64,000 bases of DNA. Origin: Diploscapter coronatus. Taxonomy: Eukaryota; Nematoda; Chromadorea; Rhabditida; Rhabditidae. Below, one piece after another: positions 14,501 to 26,400 of this stretch (within the stretch, counting starts at the first letter, position 1; each line of letters opens with the position of its first letter). Below the pieces are notes generated by a model. The model worked only from the letters and a program-made list of their open reading frames with translations. It did not search any database and was not told the DNA's origin. A program made the translations under genes and the position numbers. The stretch is from positions 69,463,201 through 69,527,200 of the forward strand of contig OZ038422.1 in the NCBI GenBank assembly GCA_964036155.1, in the 5' to 3' direction.

Positions 14501-14824
14501 ATAACAACAAAATAAATGAGTGATGAAATGGAAATTCATTTCAGCTATAAGAAACGCGTTACTCGAATATCGAAAATGATGCAATCCAAGCCATTTTCTC
14601 CCGAGGAAAGACTCGTCAAGTGGACAGAATTCACTCTCGAGCACGGAGTCATAGAGGAGTTTACTCCCGAAGGAGCAAAGATGAACGCTATTGTTTATTT
14701 CAATCTCGATGTCATTGCACTTTTCCTTATCATCTCCCTACTTTTCTTGCACATTCTTATAACAACACTCAGTCGAATATGCTACAATGAAAGTCAGCCT
14801 CACATTAAGCAAAAGATGCACTAG
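11590..14824 (+). CDS. UDP-glucuronosyltransferase (GT1 family), ER membrane enzyme
   Basis: Thirteen exons join in frame to 529 residues, the usual UGT length: 11590-11757, 12282-12363, 12415-12528, 12573-12672, 12722-12792, 12836-12981, 13088-13255, 13304-13376, 13565-13651, 13696-13776, 13889-14000, 14056-14163, 14545-14824. An N-terminal signal peptide (hydrophobic residues about 5-22) is followed by the acceptor-binding half. The GT1 signature spans three exons: WIPQSDIL, then FVTHGGNNGLIEAV and VPVFADQFRNA, the UDP-sugar binding site. The last exon has a single membrane helix (VIALFLIISLLFLHILI) and a short lysine-containing tail ending KQKMH, which fits a KxKxx ER-retrieval signal. The enzyme would conjugate sugar to lipophilic substrates in the ER lumen, as in xenobiotic detoxification. 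The substrate is unknown. A 3' splice site ends 10 bases before the ATG. Confidence 0.92.
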
Positions 14825-15374
14825 TCCAATAGTCTAAATTGTTTAGAGATTTTTATTAGATGGTATAAAGTTGATGAAAATATTCGAACCTAAATGTTTG
14901 AGAAGATTAATTAAATAGCTTCACTTTTATCTTAATTTATATCTCGAATATTTTCATCATTGAAAACTAAGGGGAGTTGCATGTTCACTATAAATTCAAT
15001 AATGCGGGTCAATATTGTGAATATAGGCTATAATGTTGAAAACAGATCAAATAAATTAATCTCGAAGTATGTGTTGGGTTCCCAAATAGATATGCCAAAT
15101 GGCGTTTTCGGATAAAATTAGAACAGGAAAGTGACCTGAGTTGTAAATAAGGTTTTGTGAAGAAAGAAATACTTTTGTAAAAAATTGCAAAAATCTACAC
15201 CCAAAACGAACACATTTTCAGAAATGAAATATCTCGCTTTTTTGTGCTTAAGTATTTGAGTTGATATGAAGCTCTGCATTACTATTTGCAGATATTTTCT
15301 GAGTCCAAAACCTGAACCCGGTATAAAAAATAATCGAAATCGGTTAATGATCAGAATATAGACACATTAGTCTA
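14825..15374. other. Intergenic region
   Basis: AT-rich sequence between the UGT stop and the duplicated receptor segment. I see no gene or clear repeat. Confidence 0.4.
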
Positions 15375-15806
15375 TTAAAACTAGCTTGTTTTCCGACGTA
15401 GTTTCGTCACTCAAATTACTACTTTATTAGTAGTATTGTTTCAATTGCAATTAGTCTGAATTTTCAGATATCCACGAGGTGATTTTAATAGGATAATTGG
15501 TGTTCGTAGACTGTATTCTGACACCGGTAATGTATGAATTTTATCTTACAAGATAAGATGCTACACTTTGATATCAGCTATCTTCGAACAGAATGTATAA
15601 AAGCAATGTTTTTATTAAACATTCGACAAATTTTCGGAATGCATTTGAATCGATAAAGTAAAATGAATAAATCAATTCAAGTAAAAAAGAACTAAGCAGT
15701 CGTGAGCTGTATACACTTTGCCTATACATAATAGAACATCTTTTCATATTTTATCATAATTTCAGACCAATATTTTGGCTCATCATGATAAAATACCATT
15801 CGAGTT

Positions 15807-15923
15807 GGCTAATAGAAAAAGACACCGGGTTTTTCTAAGAAATAGTATGGGAAGGCAAGATAGGAAAAGAAAAAAGCCGGTGTCTTTTTCTAACTGGTGT
15901 CCCGGTATCTTTTTCTAGGAGCC
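15807..15923. mobile_element. Non-autonomous inverted-repeat element (MITE) with 8-bp target duplication
   Basis: A 117-bp element begins GGCTAATAGAAAAAGACACC and ends with its near-perfect inverse (22-base terminal repeats, three mismatches). It is flanked by the direct repeat TTCGAGTT at 15799-15806 and 15924-15931. The terminal motif occurs a second time just inside the right end. The paralogous site in copy B (about 43838-43848) has a single uninterrupted target, so the insertion postdates the duplication. An 8-bp duplication suggests a hAT- or Merlin-type transposase acting in trans; none is encoded here. Confidence 0.88.
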
Positions 15924-17093
15924 TTCGAGTTCAGTTGCTTCGGACGATGAGGTGTGACTTTAATAACTTTGACTATTTTTTTCTTAGTCGATGATGTAGT
16001 AGTGTTGCTCTTCTAAAATTGTTCCTTTTTCTTTTACATGCATATCCACATAAACTACCTTGATCAATCCTCTCACTAAGAAAAACAGAGTAATTATTTG
16101 GAGACATTGCCCATATTGGAAAATAAAGCCAACAGCTGCCTGAAAGTTTTTTTTTACTGCTGTTGGTAAAAAAATTAACTTATTCTAGCGTGGATCCATG
16201 TCTTATGTTGGAAAAGTATACCTGCTCAAGGTTTGTTAGAAAACAATTCCTAATTTTACAGTTGCTCTTTCTAAGCACATAATGAGAAAGGGGTATTTTG
16301 GTTCCTTCAAGCACGATTAGCCGAGTTCTATTCTCAAAAATTCAAAGTAACATTCATGTGCCTCCTATCCGACGCAAAAATGATAATCGTTTATGTAAAT
16401 AATGGCAAGGTCGAAGGATTCACTATTTAAAACGTTCCTTTAGGATTTCTCAGCGCATATTTTCGGGATATATGTTGGTAAAACAGGCCTTTCCATTTCT
16501 TTTGCTAGTTAATATGAAAAATTTCTATTAATCATGCTTACGCGTATATAATATATCAAATCGTTTAACCAAGGTGAATCATCGATCTTACATCCATCTA
16601 AAATACTCTAGTAAGTTCTCTCAAGCCTCTAACTTTGAAACTGAAACTAGTTAATTTATGTTATTTTTCGTTAAATCGTGAACAATTTCATTGTTTTAAA
16701 ATTCTTTCAATACTATCGTTCTTTTGGGTAAAAGCGTTTTAAAATATATAGAATCTCTTTTTCCGTTTGTAAATAAACAAAGAGACATTATTCTATGACT
16801 TATGCAAGGGAACAAAATAGCTTAGGAATTATAAATCTCATTTAAATTGTTTTTGAATAAGTAATTTCGTACTCGCTGTAACGAATCTCGAAATTTTAAA
16901 TCAGAGATCGGTTATAAATATAAACGAGTGTGTGATTTGATGTGTTAACCAAGTTTGAGAAATCAATTATTTACACAGATTCGTCGTCTTAATAGACTCA
17001 TTACACATGGAAAGATTATTACAACGAAAACATAATTAATTTTGCACAAGATGTTTAAGATATCGAAGTTAAAAGATTAAGAGAACATCCTAC

Positions 17094-18838
17094 CTTCATA
17101 TTCCGACTTGAGGCAAAAATAGTATAGTTGAATAGTAATTAGATTATTTGCTATCAATTCGCATAAAATCTAAACGTTATACATATTCATTTTCGGCATA
17201 ATATGGTGCAACATTGACCGGGCTAACTTACATGTGCCATTAGCCATCGATTTAAACGTCGTTCAGCATTTCTTGCACTTTGGCTCAGATTGCCGTACGA
17301 ATTAAAACATCGCCTTAGATAAATAAACGCGACAATGCTAATTATCGTCTGAGCATAACTTGCTATGATCGGAACTATTGTAGTGTAAAAATCCTAAAAA
17401 TTATCTACATAATTGACATTAATCATTTTTATTTTGATAATATTCGTTTAACTTACAACCCACTGTTCAAGAGCCATATATAATCGTGTATCAAATATAT
17501 CAGCAACATCAGCAATTTGATATTCCTCCAACCAGATAATTACAAAATAAATTAGTTGGGGAATACAGCCAAAAATAATATGAAATCCGGCCAACATCCA
17601 AAATATAATGGAAAATAACCGAGTTATTTTTCCATTACTGTGACTAAATTGAATCATTTTGTATCAAAACTGACATATACATGTGGGAGAATTTCTAACA
17701 GTGAAAATGTCCTAGCTCTATATATCGCAACTGAAGTCGAAACGAATCTTATGGGCATCATTAGCCATGTATCTTGAATAATAACAAACAAACCATACAA
17801 TAATATCTACAATTTCATTTTTCAACTGTCAATGCAAAATTTAAACTATATTAGATTTAAGTCAACTTTATATGTCAAATCAATTTAAAATAAAGTGGTA
17901 TTTTATAGTTATTTGGAAAAGTTGTGACAGAAAAGTAGAAATATTATGGCGAAATAATGTATGAAAAACTACAATAATACGATCCATACTATTTCACAAA
18001 ATGTTGACACTTTTCTGTAGCAACGAAGATATTTTAAACGATTCGCTTAGACTGTAGGTAAATATTGATTGATACACGTGGCTAAAATTTTAAATTATGT
18101 TACTTTGAATTCGTCATAATCTTGGCAGCAAAGGTCCAAAATTTCATAATAAATAGCAAACAAAGCCTAAAATATTATCATGCTTTAATACATATATTAA
18201 AAATTGCATCATAAAAATAATATTATAAAACTTACATTTATCGATAAACAGATAAAAAAGAGTATATGTAGAATGAGTAAGATGACTATTAATTTTTCGA
18301 ACTGTGAAAAATTTTCACGTTTTCGAAATAACCGATACATCATAAATATGGTCATACAATTCGGAATTAATGCAATGCTATTAAAAATGGCCATGATTTG
18401 ATAGTCTATAAATGAATTTATTTTTTTAAGATAACATCGATAGCAAGCTATTTAACTAGCCTATAGTAAATTTATCTGGATGAAGTATGACAGTTTTCCA
18501 CGCAATTATGAAATCGTAAAATAATGTATCGGATTTTGAAAATTCTAAAATAGTAAATCGTTACCGAGATTTATAGAAAAAAAAAACAATGCGGAATAGT
18601 ATGTAAGAATAAATAAACTGAAAAATTAATTCACCTTCACAAAAGTCATAATCCGTTGCATTAGGAGTAGTTCTATTGCACGAATCCATGCGATTCTGCG
18701 AACTATTTCTCTAATGATAATAGTAAATATGTAGAATAACAATTGGAGAAAAATGACCTCAATACAGTACGATTTAGAAAGGGTAGTGCTTTCGAAACAA
18801 AAGTGGCAAAACTTGAAATGAATCGAGTAACAGTGCAA
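17094..18838 (-). CDS. Putative multi-pass (serpentine-type) receptor, copy A, possibly degenerate
   Basis: Reading the - strand, homologous exons can be chained with copy B. They are 18635-about 18838 (5' limit uncertain), 18236-about 18403, 18104-18166, 17700-17806, 17457-17643, 17232-17393 and 17094-17169. Five or six hydrophobic helices alternate with basic loops (MMYRLFRKR; a final loop AERRLNRWLMAH), the look of a nematode chemoreceptor. I could not assign it to a named family. The intron between 17700 and 17643 is 56 bp in both copies. Possible damage in copy A: a 2-base deletion in the first exon relative to copy B, and AGAC where copy B has AGAG at the second exon's acceptor, which would shift the frame. 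The 3' exon beyond 17094 is unclear, with an early stop possible. Gene versus decaying gene is unresolved. Confidence 0.55.
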
Positions 18839-20483
18839 GACGTTGCTTAGGCAATAGCTTCGGTATTTATAGTACTCGCCTAACCTATAATTTAGTGCAA
18901 TTTCAGTTTCAACGCTCCAATTATGCTCGTCCTATGTCTTGTGAAACTTTGTTAAATTTATATATAACAGTTGCAGAAGGTGCCAAATTAGAAGATAGAC
19001 TTTTCAGAGAATTAAAAATTATACCTGCGTTAAGATTTGTCTGCCAGTTCAAAAAATGAAATAGTCTAGAAATTAGGATTATGTGCTGAAATCGTGCATA
19101 ACTCATCATCAGGGTTGTTTACGTTACAGTTGATTTTCATTGTGATGCGATGCAGGCAGTGTGGGATTTTTGAAAAAGCTTGCAGTACGCCATCTTACTA
19201 CATCGCCAACATTCCTGTCCATCATATGGATTTTAAAACAGTAATTCCATGAACAAAATAGTTGTAATTGTCTATGAGATATGCATCAAGGGCTCTATGA
19301 GTTCCTTACAACTATGAAGAATATCGTGACACGGTATGATATCGGTAATCTGTGAATATTGAAATCTGATCATTTTCTGGCACTTCCGTGTTAATCGTAA
19401 ACATGCATTATTGTCGCTCTAATGGTGGCTTTGAATTTGTCGCGATACGATCATTAAACTTCCAATTACGAGTCTGTTATTATAATTGCTGATTACACAA
19501 GTCTGGGACTTATGAAAGATTTTGAAGAATCGAAAAACATAATTTATTTATACGAATAAATTTGGTCGAAAATGATTATTTCGATGCATTTTAAGATTCT
19601 TGAAAAATAGTGCACGATTTTAGAAAACCTTAAGATCAGGAATCATATCAAAAACTACAGATTCACGTTTTTGAAAATATCAATACAAGGTCTGATAATG
19701 AATGCGATTCTCGTAATGCAGAGAACTGTTGGTTATGTAGCATTTTTCTTACAAATATACAATAGACGTTTATAACTGAAGTCATTCTTCATCGATGAAT
19801 AAATCTAACTAGCATTTTCATCGATTGTTACAAGTTTGGGTATTTATTAGATTCTTTAAAAAATTGACTTATTTATTCAAGTTTTAGCAGCAACGTTATA
19901 TAGAAGATTGCGGTTCTTGGCATCTGGTAGCCCATGAAAACACTCCATTTTATCTAACTACGACCGCTTTCGACGACCCAAAAGTTTGGCTTTCAAACTA
20001 CCACATTTCTACCAAAAACGCATTTTTGCAAGGGGCAAAGCTCAGGGACCTATTCATAAGGCTGTGATCTTCAAAGGTTTCGCATGCAAAGTTCTTCGTT
20101 AATGGAACATGTTCGAGCGATCGAGAAACCGCAACTTTATTCAAACGCTTTCGATTTGTTTTTGCGCGTAACTTTCTATCGCCTTCTCTATTTATTCAGC
20201 CCTCGTTGCCACATTTTGCTGACATTTGAAATTTTGCAATGTCATTGTGTTCTTGTGCATCTTGGAAAGTTTCTACATTTTGGCAATCGTTAATTTGGAG
20301 AGTTCGTATAGTTTTGAGGCTAAATAGTGATAATAAAGTGGAAAAATGAACGAACTTTCTAAATGATCTGTCGCCGAGTTGAACGAATTTTCCAAAAAAT
20401 AAATTCCACTAGTTGTTTTTCTTTCGACAATTATTTGTAGTTTTCAGCCCGTCGATTTTTCTGTGTAGAATCGACAAAATCGA

Positions 20484-23400
20484 ATGATTATGAATGACGA
20501 AGCAGAGACCGCTTCGGACATCGCCAGCAAAGACGATTGTGAGTCTTTTTTCTGTCAAATTATTTCCTTCTTCGTTAATTGACTCTTCAAAATTGTACGA
20601 TATACCTGATGAATAATATTTTATCATTGATGCAGAAAAATTCAACTTTGAAATAAGCCTAGAAAATCGATGAAAATCGTTTCCACTCCTCATCTAATGT
20701 ACCAATTTCGATAAAAAAAAAAAGTGTACAACTGATTATTTTCAGAATATATTTAGTGTTTGAACAGTCGATATGATATGAAATAAGACGTTAAAAACTT
20801 TGAATTAAGAGTGAAACTTCAAATTCAATATCTAGTCGCTATCTTCTAAAATTCATAAATTTCAGTCGACCGCGTATATCTCCGCCTGGCGATGTGCAGC
20901 TCTGACGAGCAACTGCAGAAATTCACAAATGCGAATCTCGTCTCCATCATCACTTTCGTAATGAACAACACCCAGTACACCAATGATGTGAGTTATTTTG
21001 GTCGTTCAGAAGTCTGGAGAATCGTTTGTTTTCTCAACTGAAACTATGATAAGATTCGTTTGATAAAATTCAAGACAACATGATAGTTTTAGAACTCAAA
21101 TTTTGAAAGTAAAATGAGCATTTCGTTGATTCTTGATTAAATGAATTTAGAGCTTATTTTAAAAATTCTTATTTGTCAGTACCACCAAACTCATTTTTTT
21201 TCCTTGTCATTTTTATGTCCCGAATTTTGGAAAAATGACTGAAAGAGAATAGACAATCATCGTCACATTACTGATTTCCTTTCGGGGACTAATTCATAAT
21301 TTCTTTCAAATTGTCTAAAGAAGTTATTCTAGAAATAAGATAGTGATGCTCGAACGTTTTACATAACCCATTAATTTCTGCTCGCATTTTTCGTCTACTT
21401 TCTGTGCATTGATCCGATTGAAACTAGGCAGAATTTCATGATTGGATCATCCCAAAATATTCACAAGTATTAGTGGGTGATGATGCTAAACTTCTGAGTG
21501 CCTCTGAATATTTTTACTTGCAGGTAGGCGAGCTGCTGAGCCACTACAATCGGAGGGTCCGCTCGAACGAGAACATCCGATTTCCCGTCCACAAACTCAT
21601 CAAAATCGTCGCTTCTCGCAATGCTATCGCATCGGTAGAACACATCCTTAGTCTCTAAATAATTGTAGAATGTTCTTCAGAATCTGGCGATGGTGTATCT
21701 GAAGTATTCGAAGGAGCGAATGAGCCAGGAAGAGCAGGTCAAATTGCTGCCCATCTACTTGGAGACCGTTGCTGCAGTCGCTGACGATGAAGACCAAGCA
21801 AACAGGTTTGATTGATTTTTAAAAGAAAAAAAATCTTTGATAAAATAAATGCTAGATCTTTTGTTGAAACATTTTTCCCATGAAACAATTTCGAAAAATC
21901 GCACATGTTTTGATAATAGTTTTGGAAGAAAATACTAAGAAGTTTTATTCCTACCAAATGAATCCACAGGAGTGTTCATCAACATCATTCAATATATTCA
22001 GAATGCTGCTGCTGTGTCTACCCGCATTCATTGCCCTGTCCAAATCAGACAAGCGTCTGTGGCCCTCTTTCAGTCTGTCTGCACCCTGCACTTCTCGTCT
22101 GCTTCGCTTCTTCAGCTGCATTCTTGCCTTCCCTTCCGGTCAACCGTAAGTTTTTTCTCTTTCATTTTTACCACGATAAATTGGATTGAAACCAAAGAAT
22201 GCACATATTCAGCTCTAGAATATTTTTGTTGACGAAGGATTATTTATTATTTCTATTTTTTTTTTATTATGTGAATTTTCAGCGATGATCTCAAAGCCAT
22301 CGTTTCTGCCGTGTCAAACGGCGATGTCTCCTATCTGTACGGTCTCTCCCCTGCCGAATTCCTCCTCATCGCACAGAACTACCTCAGCGGGTCTTTCCAA
22401 TTGACTGAGGTCAATAATTTTTCTCCTCCACTGTTCATAGAGTGAAAGCTAAAAGTTTTGAACAATTGGATTATGAATCGAGCCTGATGCGCTCACTTGT
22501 GAAACAATTTAAATAGAATTTTGTTCACATATGCTTTCCATTAAAATTTGAATTATTCCAAAGTTTCAGTCAAAAGTAGCCATTATTCGCGTTCTGTCGG
22601 AAGAATTTGTTGAAGAACTGCGCGCATTTCCTCTGTTCGTCCTGGGCTCTGGAGCACAGATCAATGTGTAAGACTGGTGTTTCTTTAATTCATTCATCTA
22701 TTTTAAATCCATTTTCAGAGTGGATGATGCTGCTGAAGCTGCTCTGAAGAAAGTCGACATGTAAGTCGCTTGGTAATTTGATAGAAAACAGAAATGAATC
22801 GATAACAGTTTTTGATTTCATGAATTTTGAATTTCGTATTATAAAATCTCTAAATTTTATCAGATTTTCTAATTGCTTTTCTGACATCAGATTTTTTATG
22901 ATCTCGACAGCATGAAACTGCAGAACGAAAGTACATCTGTTCGAAAACAAGAAAGATATAACGCTTTTTTATCCATTTTAATAGGATTTACTTTTCTCTA
23001 TTCCAATACATTGCATTCCATGCTGATCGAGTTTGTATAAGCCGGTTGATCATTTTTAAATTCATTTCAATCAAGACAGAATTAGTGCTAATGGCTAATG
23101 TTTTGAGGCAGCGCTGCGTGGACAATGTGGACGTGATGACCGAGCTGTTCGTGTACTTCCTCGGCTCTGCAGCTCTGCCCAACCAGCTCCCAGCTCAGCG
23201 ACAAATCCGACCTGTCAATCTGCACGTCAAGCAGAAAATTCTCCCCTTCTTCAATCGCTCTGCAATCGCTGCCACTATCTACTTGAACAACATGAAGGTT
23301 GGTCATTTATTTTTTGAATTGAAAGAAAATTCAACTATTTCTTTCTCGAACAATTTTACATTTGCCGTTGTTTGAAAACTCGTATTTTTCCATTGCAAAA

Positions 23401-26400
23401 CAGTATTATAAAATTCTACAAAGAACTTCAAAAATAGCGCGCCGAAAGTTTTGCAACTTTTTACGCATAAATTTCTGAAAGCATCTTCTGAATTTGTGAT
23501 TTGGGCATTTGCGCTTCTTGGATAGAATTTTAAAAATATTTCTATCTTCTAGAAATAAATTTAATGGAATACTTGCAGGTAGCACTGGACGGTCTGTTGC
23601 ACCCAACTGTGAACCGCATCATTTCGCCCTCCCTGCTCTTCCTCATCGCCATCGTCGAGTCTATGCCCCCAGCTGCCCTCAACAAACTCGGCCCTTCTCT
23701 CTTCACCAAGATCATCAACTTCCACAAGAACAATCCATTGGTATGCAATTTTAAATCCTTCTATTTTATTAGTTTTTTTTCAGTCCCCCGCGGTACAATG
23801 CCTAGTGTTCCGAGTACTATCGGCTCTGGGAGTGCGTCTGCCTCGTCTGGTCCTTTCCGATTCAACCCTCATTCCATCACTCTTCTCCTGCATTTCATCG
23901 GTATTCATTATCCTAATTCAATTTCATTTATTGTATTCCTTTCAGTCGCACGAAGATGTCTCGTATTCAGTAGTGGACACTCTCGTCTCCTACCTGCCTT
24001 CTTTTTCGCTCCCCGAGGCAGCCGACTTTCTTCTCACTCTCCGTCCACTCGTCTCTTCGTATCTTTCACATGTAAGTTGTATTTTGAGAAAAAAAACAAT
24101 CTTGAAAATCCATTGCAATATTTCCACTCGCCTAGTCTAGAAAAGTTATTCGTTCCGTATAAAAGATGAGCAATAACATGGGTCTCACACAACCCTTACC
24201 AAGAGAAAAGTGTAGATCGCGGTGTCAAAAATAAGCGCAAATTTGGAAAATTAAAAGTGGACTTAACTTATCACAAACAAATGTTCCTTAATGGAATAGT
24301 TATTTTTTGGAAAATAAACAACAAGAAAACAAATCTAGTCACTAAGCAAATTACTAACAACATTATTCATAAATCAGAGTGCAAATTCAGGCCGATGGGA
24401 AGAGTCGTCTGGTGGCCCTCAAATACGCAGAAGCTCTGCTTGCTGCAGACGAAATTAGTCTTCTCTGGGATATTCTTCTCCTCTCAGGCGACAGGTGAGA
24501 TTCTGTATCCAAATATAAATCCGATGTCATAACAACAGTTGTTGGTTATTACGATCGTTATTTAAGTCATCGGACTTTTCATTGAAACAGCGCTCTAAAT
24601 AAGGAAAAAGGTATTGGATTTCTTGAAAGAATAATCGTTTCAACGAATTATTTGCAATAAAATTATACTTTTTTGAGTTATCTTATTCTCTAAAGATTTT
24701 TTATCAACATCAAGGTTACCATCAGCAACAACAACAACAATTCGTTACTGTGCACCAATGATGTAAGCACGTTGCATAGAGGCATTGAATTTGGTTGATT
24801 AGGGAAGGGGATATAACGACTTGTGTTGAATGATTGCTTTCATGTTTTCACGGATAACATAATGTTTTAGTCGTGACGAAGTGCGTAAAGAAGCCTACCG
24901 CCTGCTGGACTGTTCCTTGGTGAAATGCCCTCCTACACTAGAAGCTCTCGTGGACTTCATTTGGGAAAGGACCAAAGGGGAGGTGGTCGATGAGAAGGGA
25001 GAGGAGATGCAGCAAAAACCCAATATCGACATTGGGGTGTTCAAAACGGTGAGGCTTTCTATCAATACAATATTCTTTTTCATTGAACGAATGAATCCTC
25101 GTGATTATTCTTCATAATTCCTTCAAATTAATGCAATATTCATATTTTCAGATTGCTCGCTACACTTGGTGCATAGCTGACAGACAGTCAGGCGGCAAGT
25201 CGAAGCTGGAAATCGCAGAGGCGAATGAGGAGGGCGAGGAGTGGACTGCGATTGCGCCCAGAGTGACGAGGAGATTCCGACAGATGCAGGACAAAGACAG
25301 GGCTGCACATGCACTCAGATTGTGCCTGCCGACACTCAGGGATGCGGCTGGTAAGTCGAAAATATCTCGTTTTGCAAATCAATTGATAAGTTGTGTGCAA
25401 TTCCGAAATAGTTGTCAATTTTTTAAACCAAAGATAAAAAAGTAGCTTTTCGAGTTTGTTTTGAAAATTTTACATGTACACATTCCTACTTCCTCTATTG
25501 AAATTATCCTCTAGATTAAGTCACCGTCCAAAAATTCAATGAACTACTTATCGGTAGAATCGAGACTTCATATTTCGTGTCGCACAATGTCTCTACCAGC
25601 TAAAGTTCTTGAGCAGGACTGATTTTATCAATTTACGAATGGTTATTCTTCCAGACGAACACTCGCTGTGCACGCTGCTTTCCCTGTTGCACTCCATCCA
25701 CTCCCTGCCTGCCCTGCCCTATTCCCTGTCTCTGGCAACTCGTCAAGTCCAGAACTTCAACCAGACCTCAATATCCTCTCTGCTGGCTCGTCTGGTCGCA
25801 TTCCTCACTCCTTCGCAGAGCAGCAGCATGCAGTTCGAACAGGCTCTGTCTGATCTGAAAACGGTAAGTCTAGCAGTTTTTTGCTCTTTCTTCTTTTGCA
25901 ATCGAATTTGTCTTTGAAAAATTATGCGTTTTCATAAGAAGAAAGTTTCGAAAAGTGGAATGGATATTAAGAATTTTTAAAATATAGACTCTGAAAAAAG
26001 ATGAACTTCTCCTTTATCATTTCTTTAGTGTGAAGTTGTAAGCGTAAAAAGTCCAATTCAATAAGAAATTTCTGGCATTTTGTTATCATTAATCAATCTA
26101 AAAATGAATTATTTTGCAGAAATCGGGTTGTCAGACGAGCTACCTCGCAGCTGCACGAGCGACGACAGAGCAGCAGAAGGCAGAGTTGGTGGAGGCCTTG
26201 CTAAAGCACATCGAAAGCGGCTACAGCACGCCCAACATCTCTCTCGAATTCGCCCTCGGAAGCACTGCTCATGTCCTCGCCTCTATGGTAATCAAATACT
26301 AAATTTTGATATCAAATTAAGCCTATTAATCTCTATACCTAGCTACATCGAATTTCTTTTTAGCTACAAAATATTCAAAAATATGGTTATGATCTAACTC

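Larger units (their letters stand above)
15375..19400. repeat. Segmental duplication, copy A (4.0 kb)
   Basis: This segment is colinear and in the same orientation with 43409-47160. Similarity starts at TTAAAACTAGCTTGTTTT and fades after the shared TTCCGTG near 19393. It spans a - strand receptor gene with its flanks and introns. Copy A carries a 117-bp MITE (15807-15923) and about 96 bp upstream of the receptor (near 18890-18985) that copy B lacks. Intron and flank sequence are still alignable while exons show many amino-acid changes, so the duplication is not very recent. Confidence 0.9.

Noticed and set aside
21970..22145. Longer ECM29 exon starting after CCACAG at 21969
   Set aside because: All three frames are open, but the only frame that continues into the next exon ([10 protein letters not shown]) requires phase 0 there, while the previous exon ends in phase 2. 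The acceptor TATTCAG at 22001 fits.
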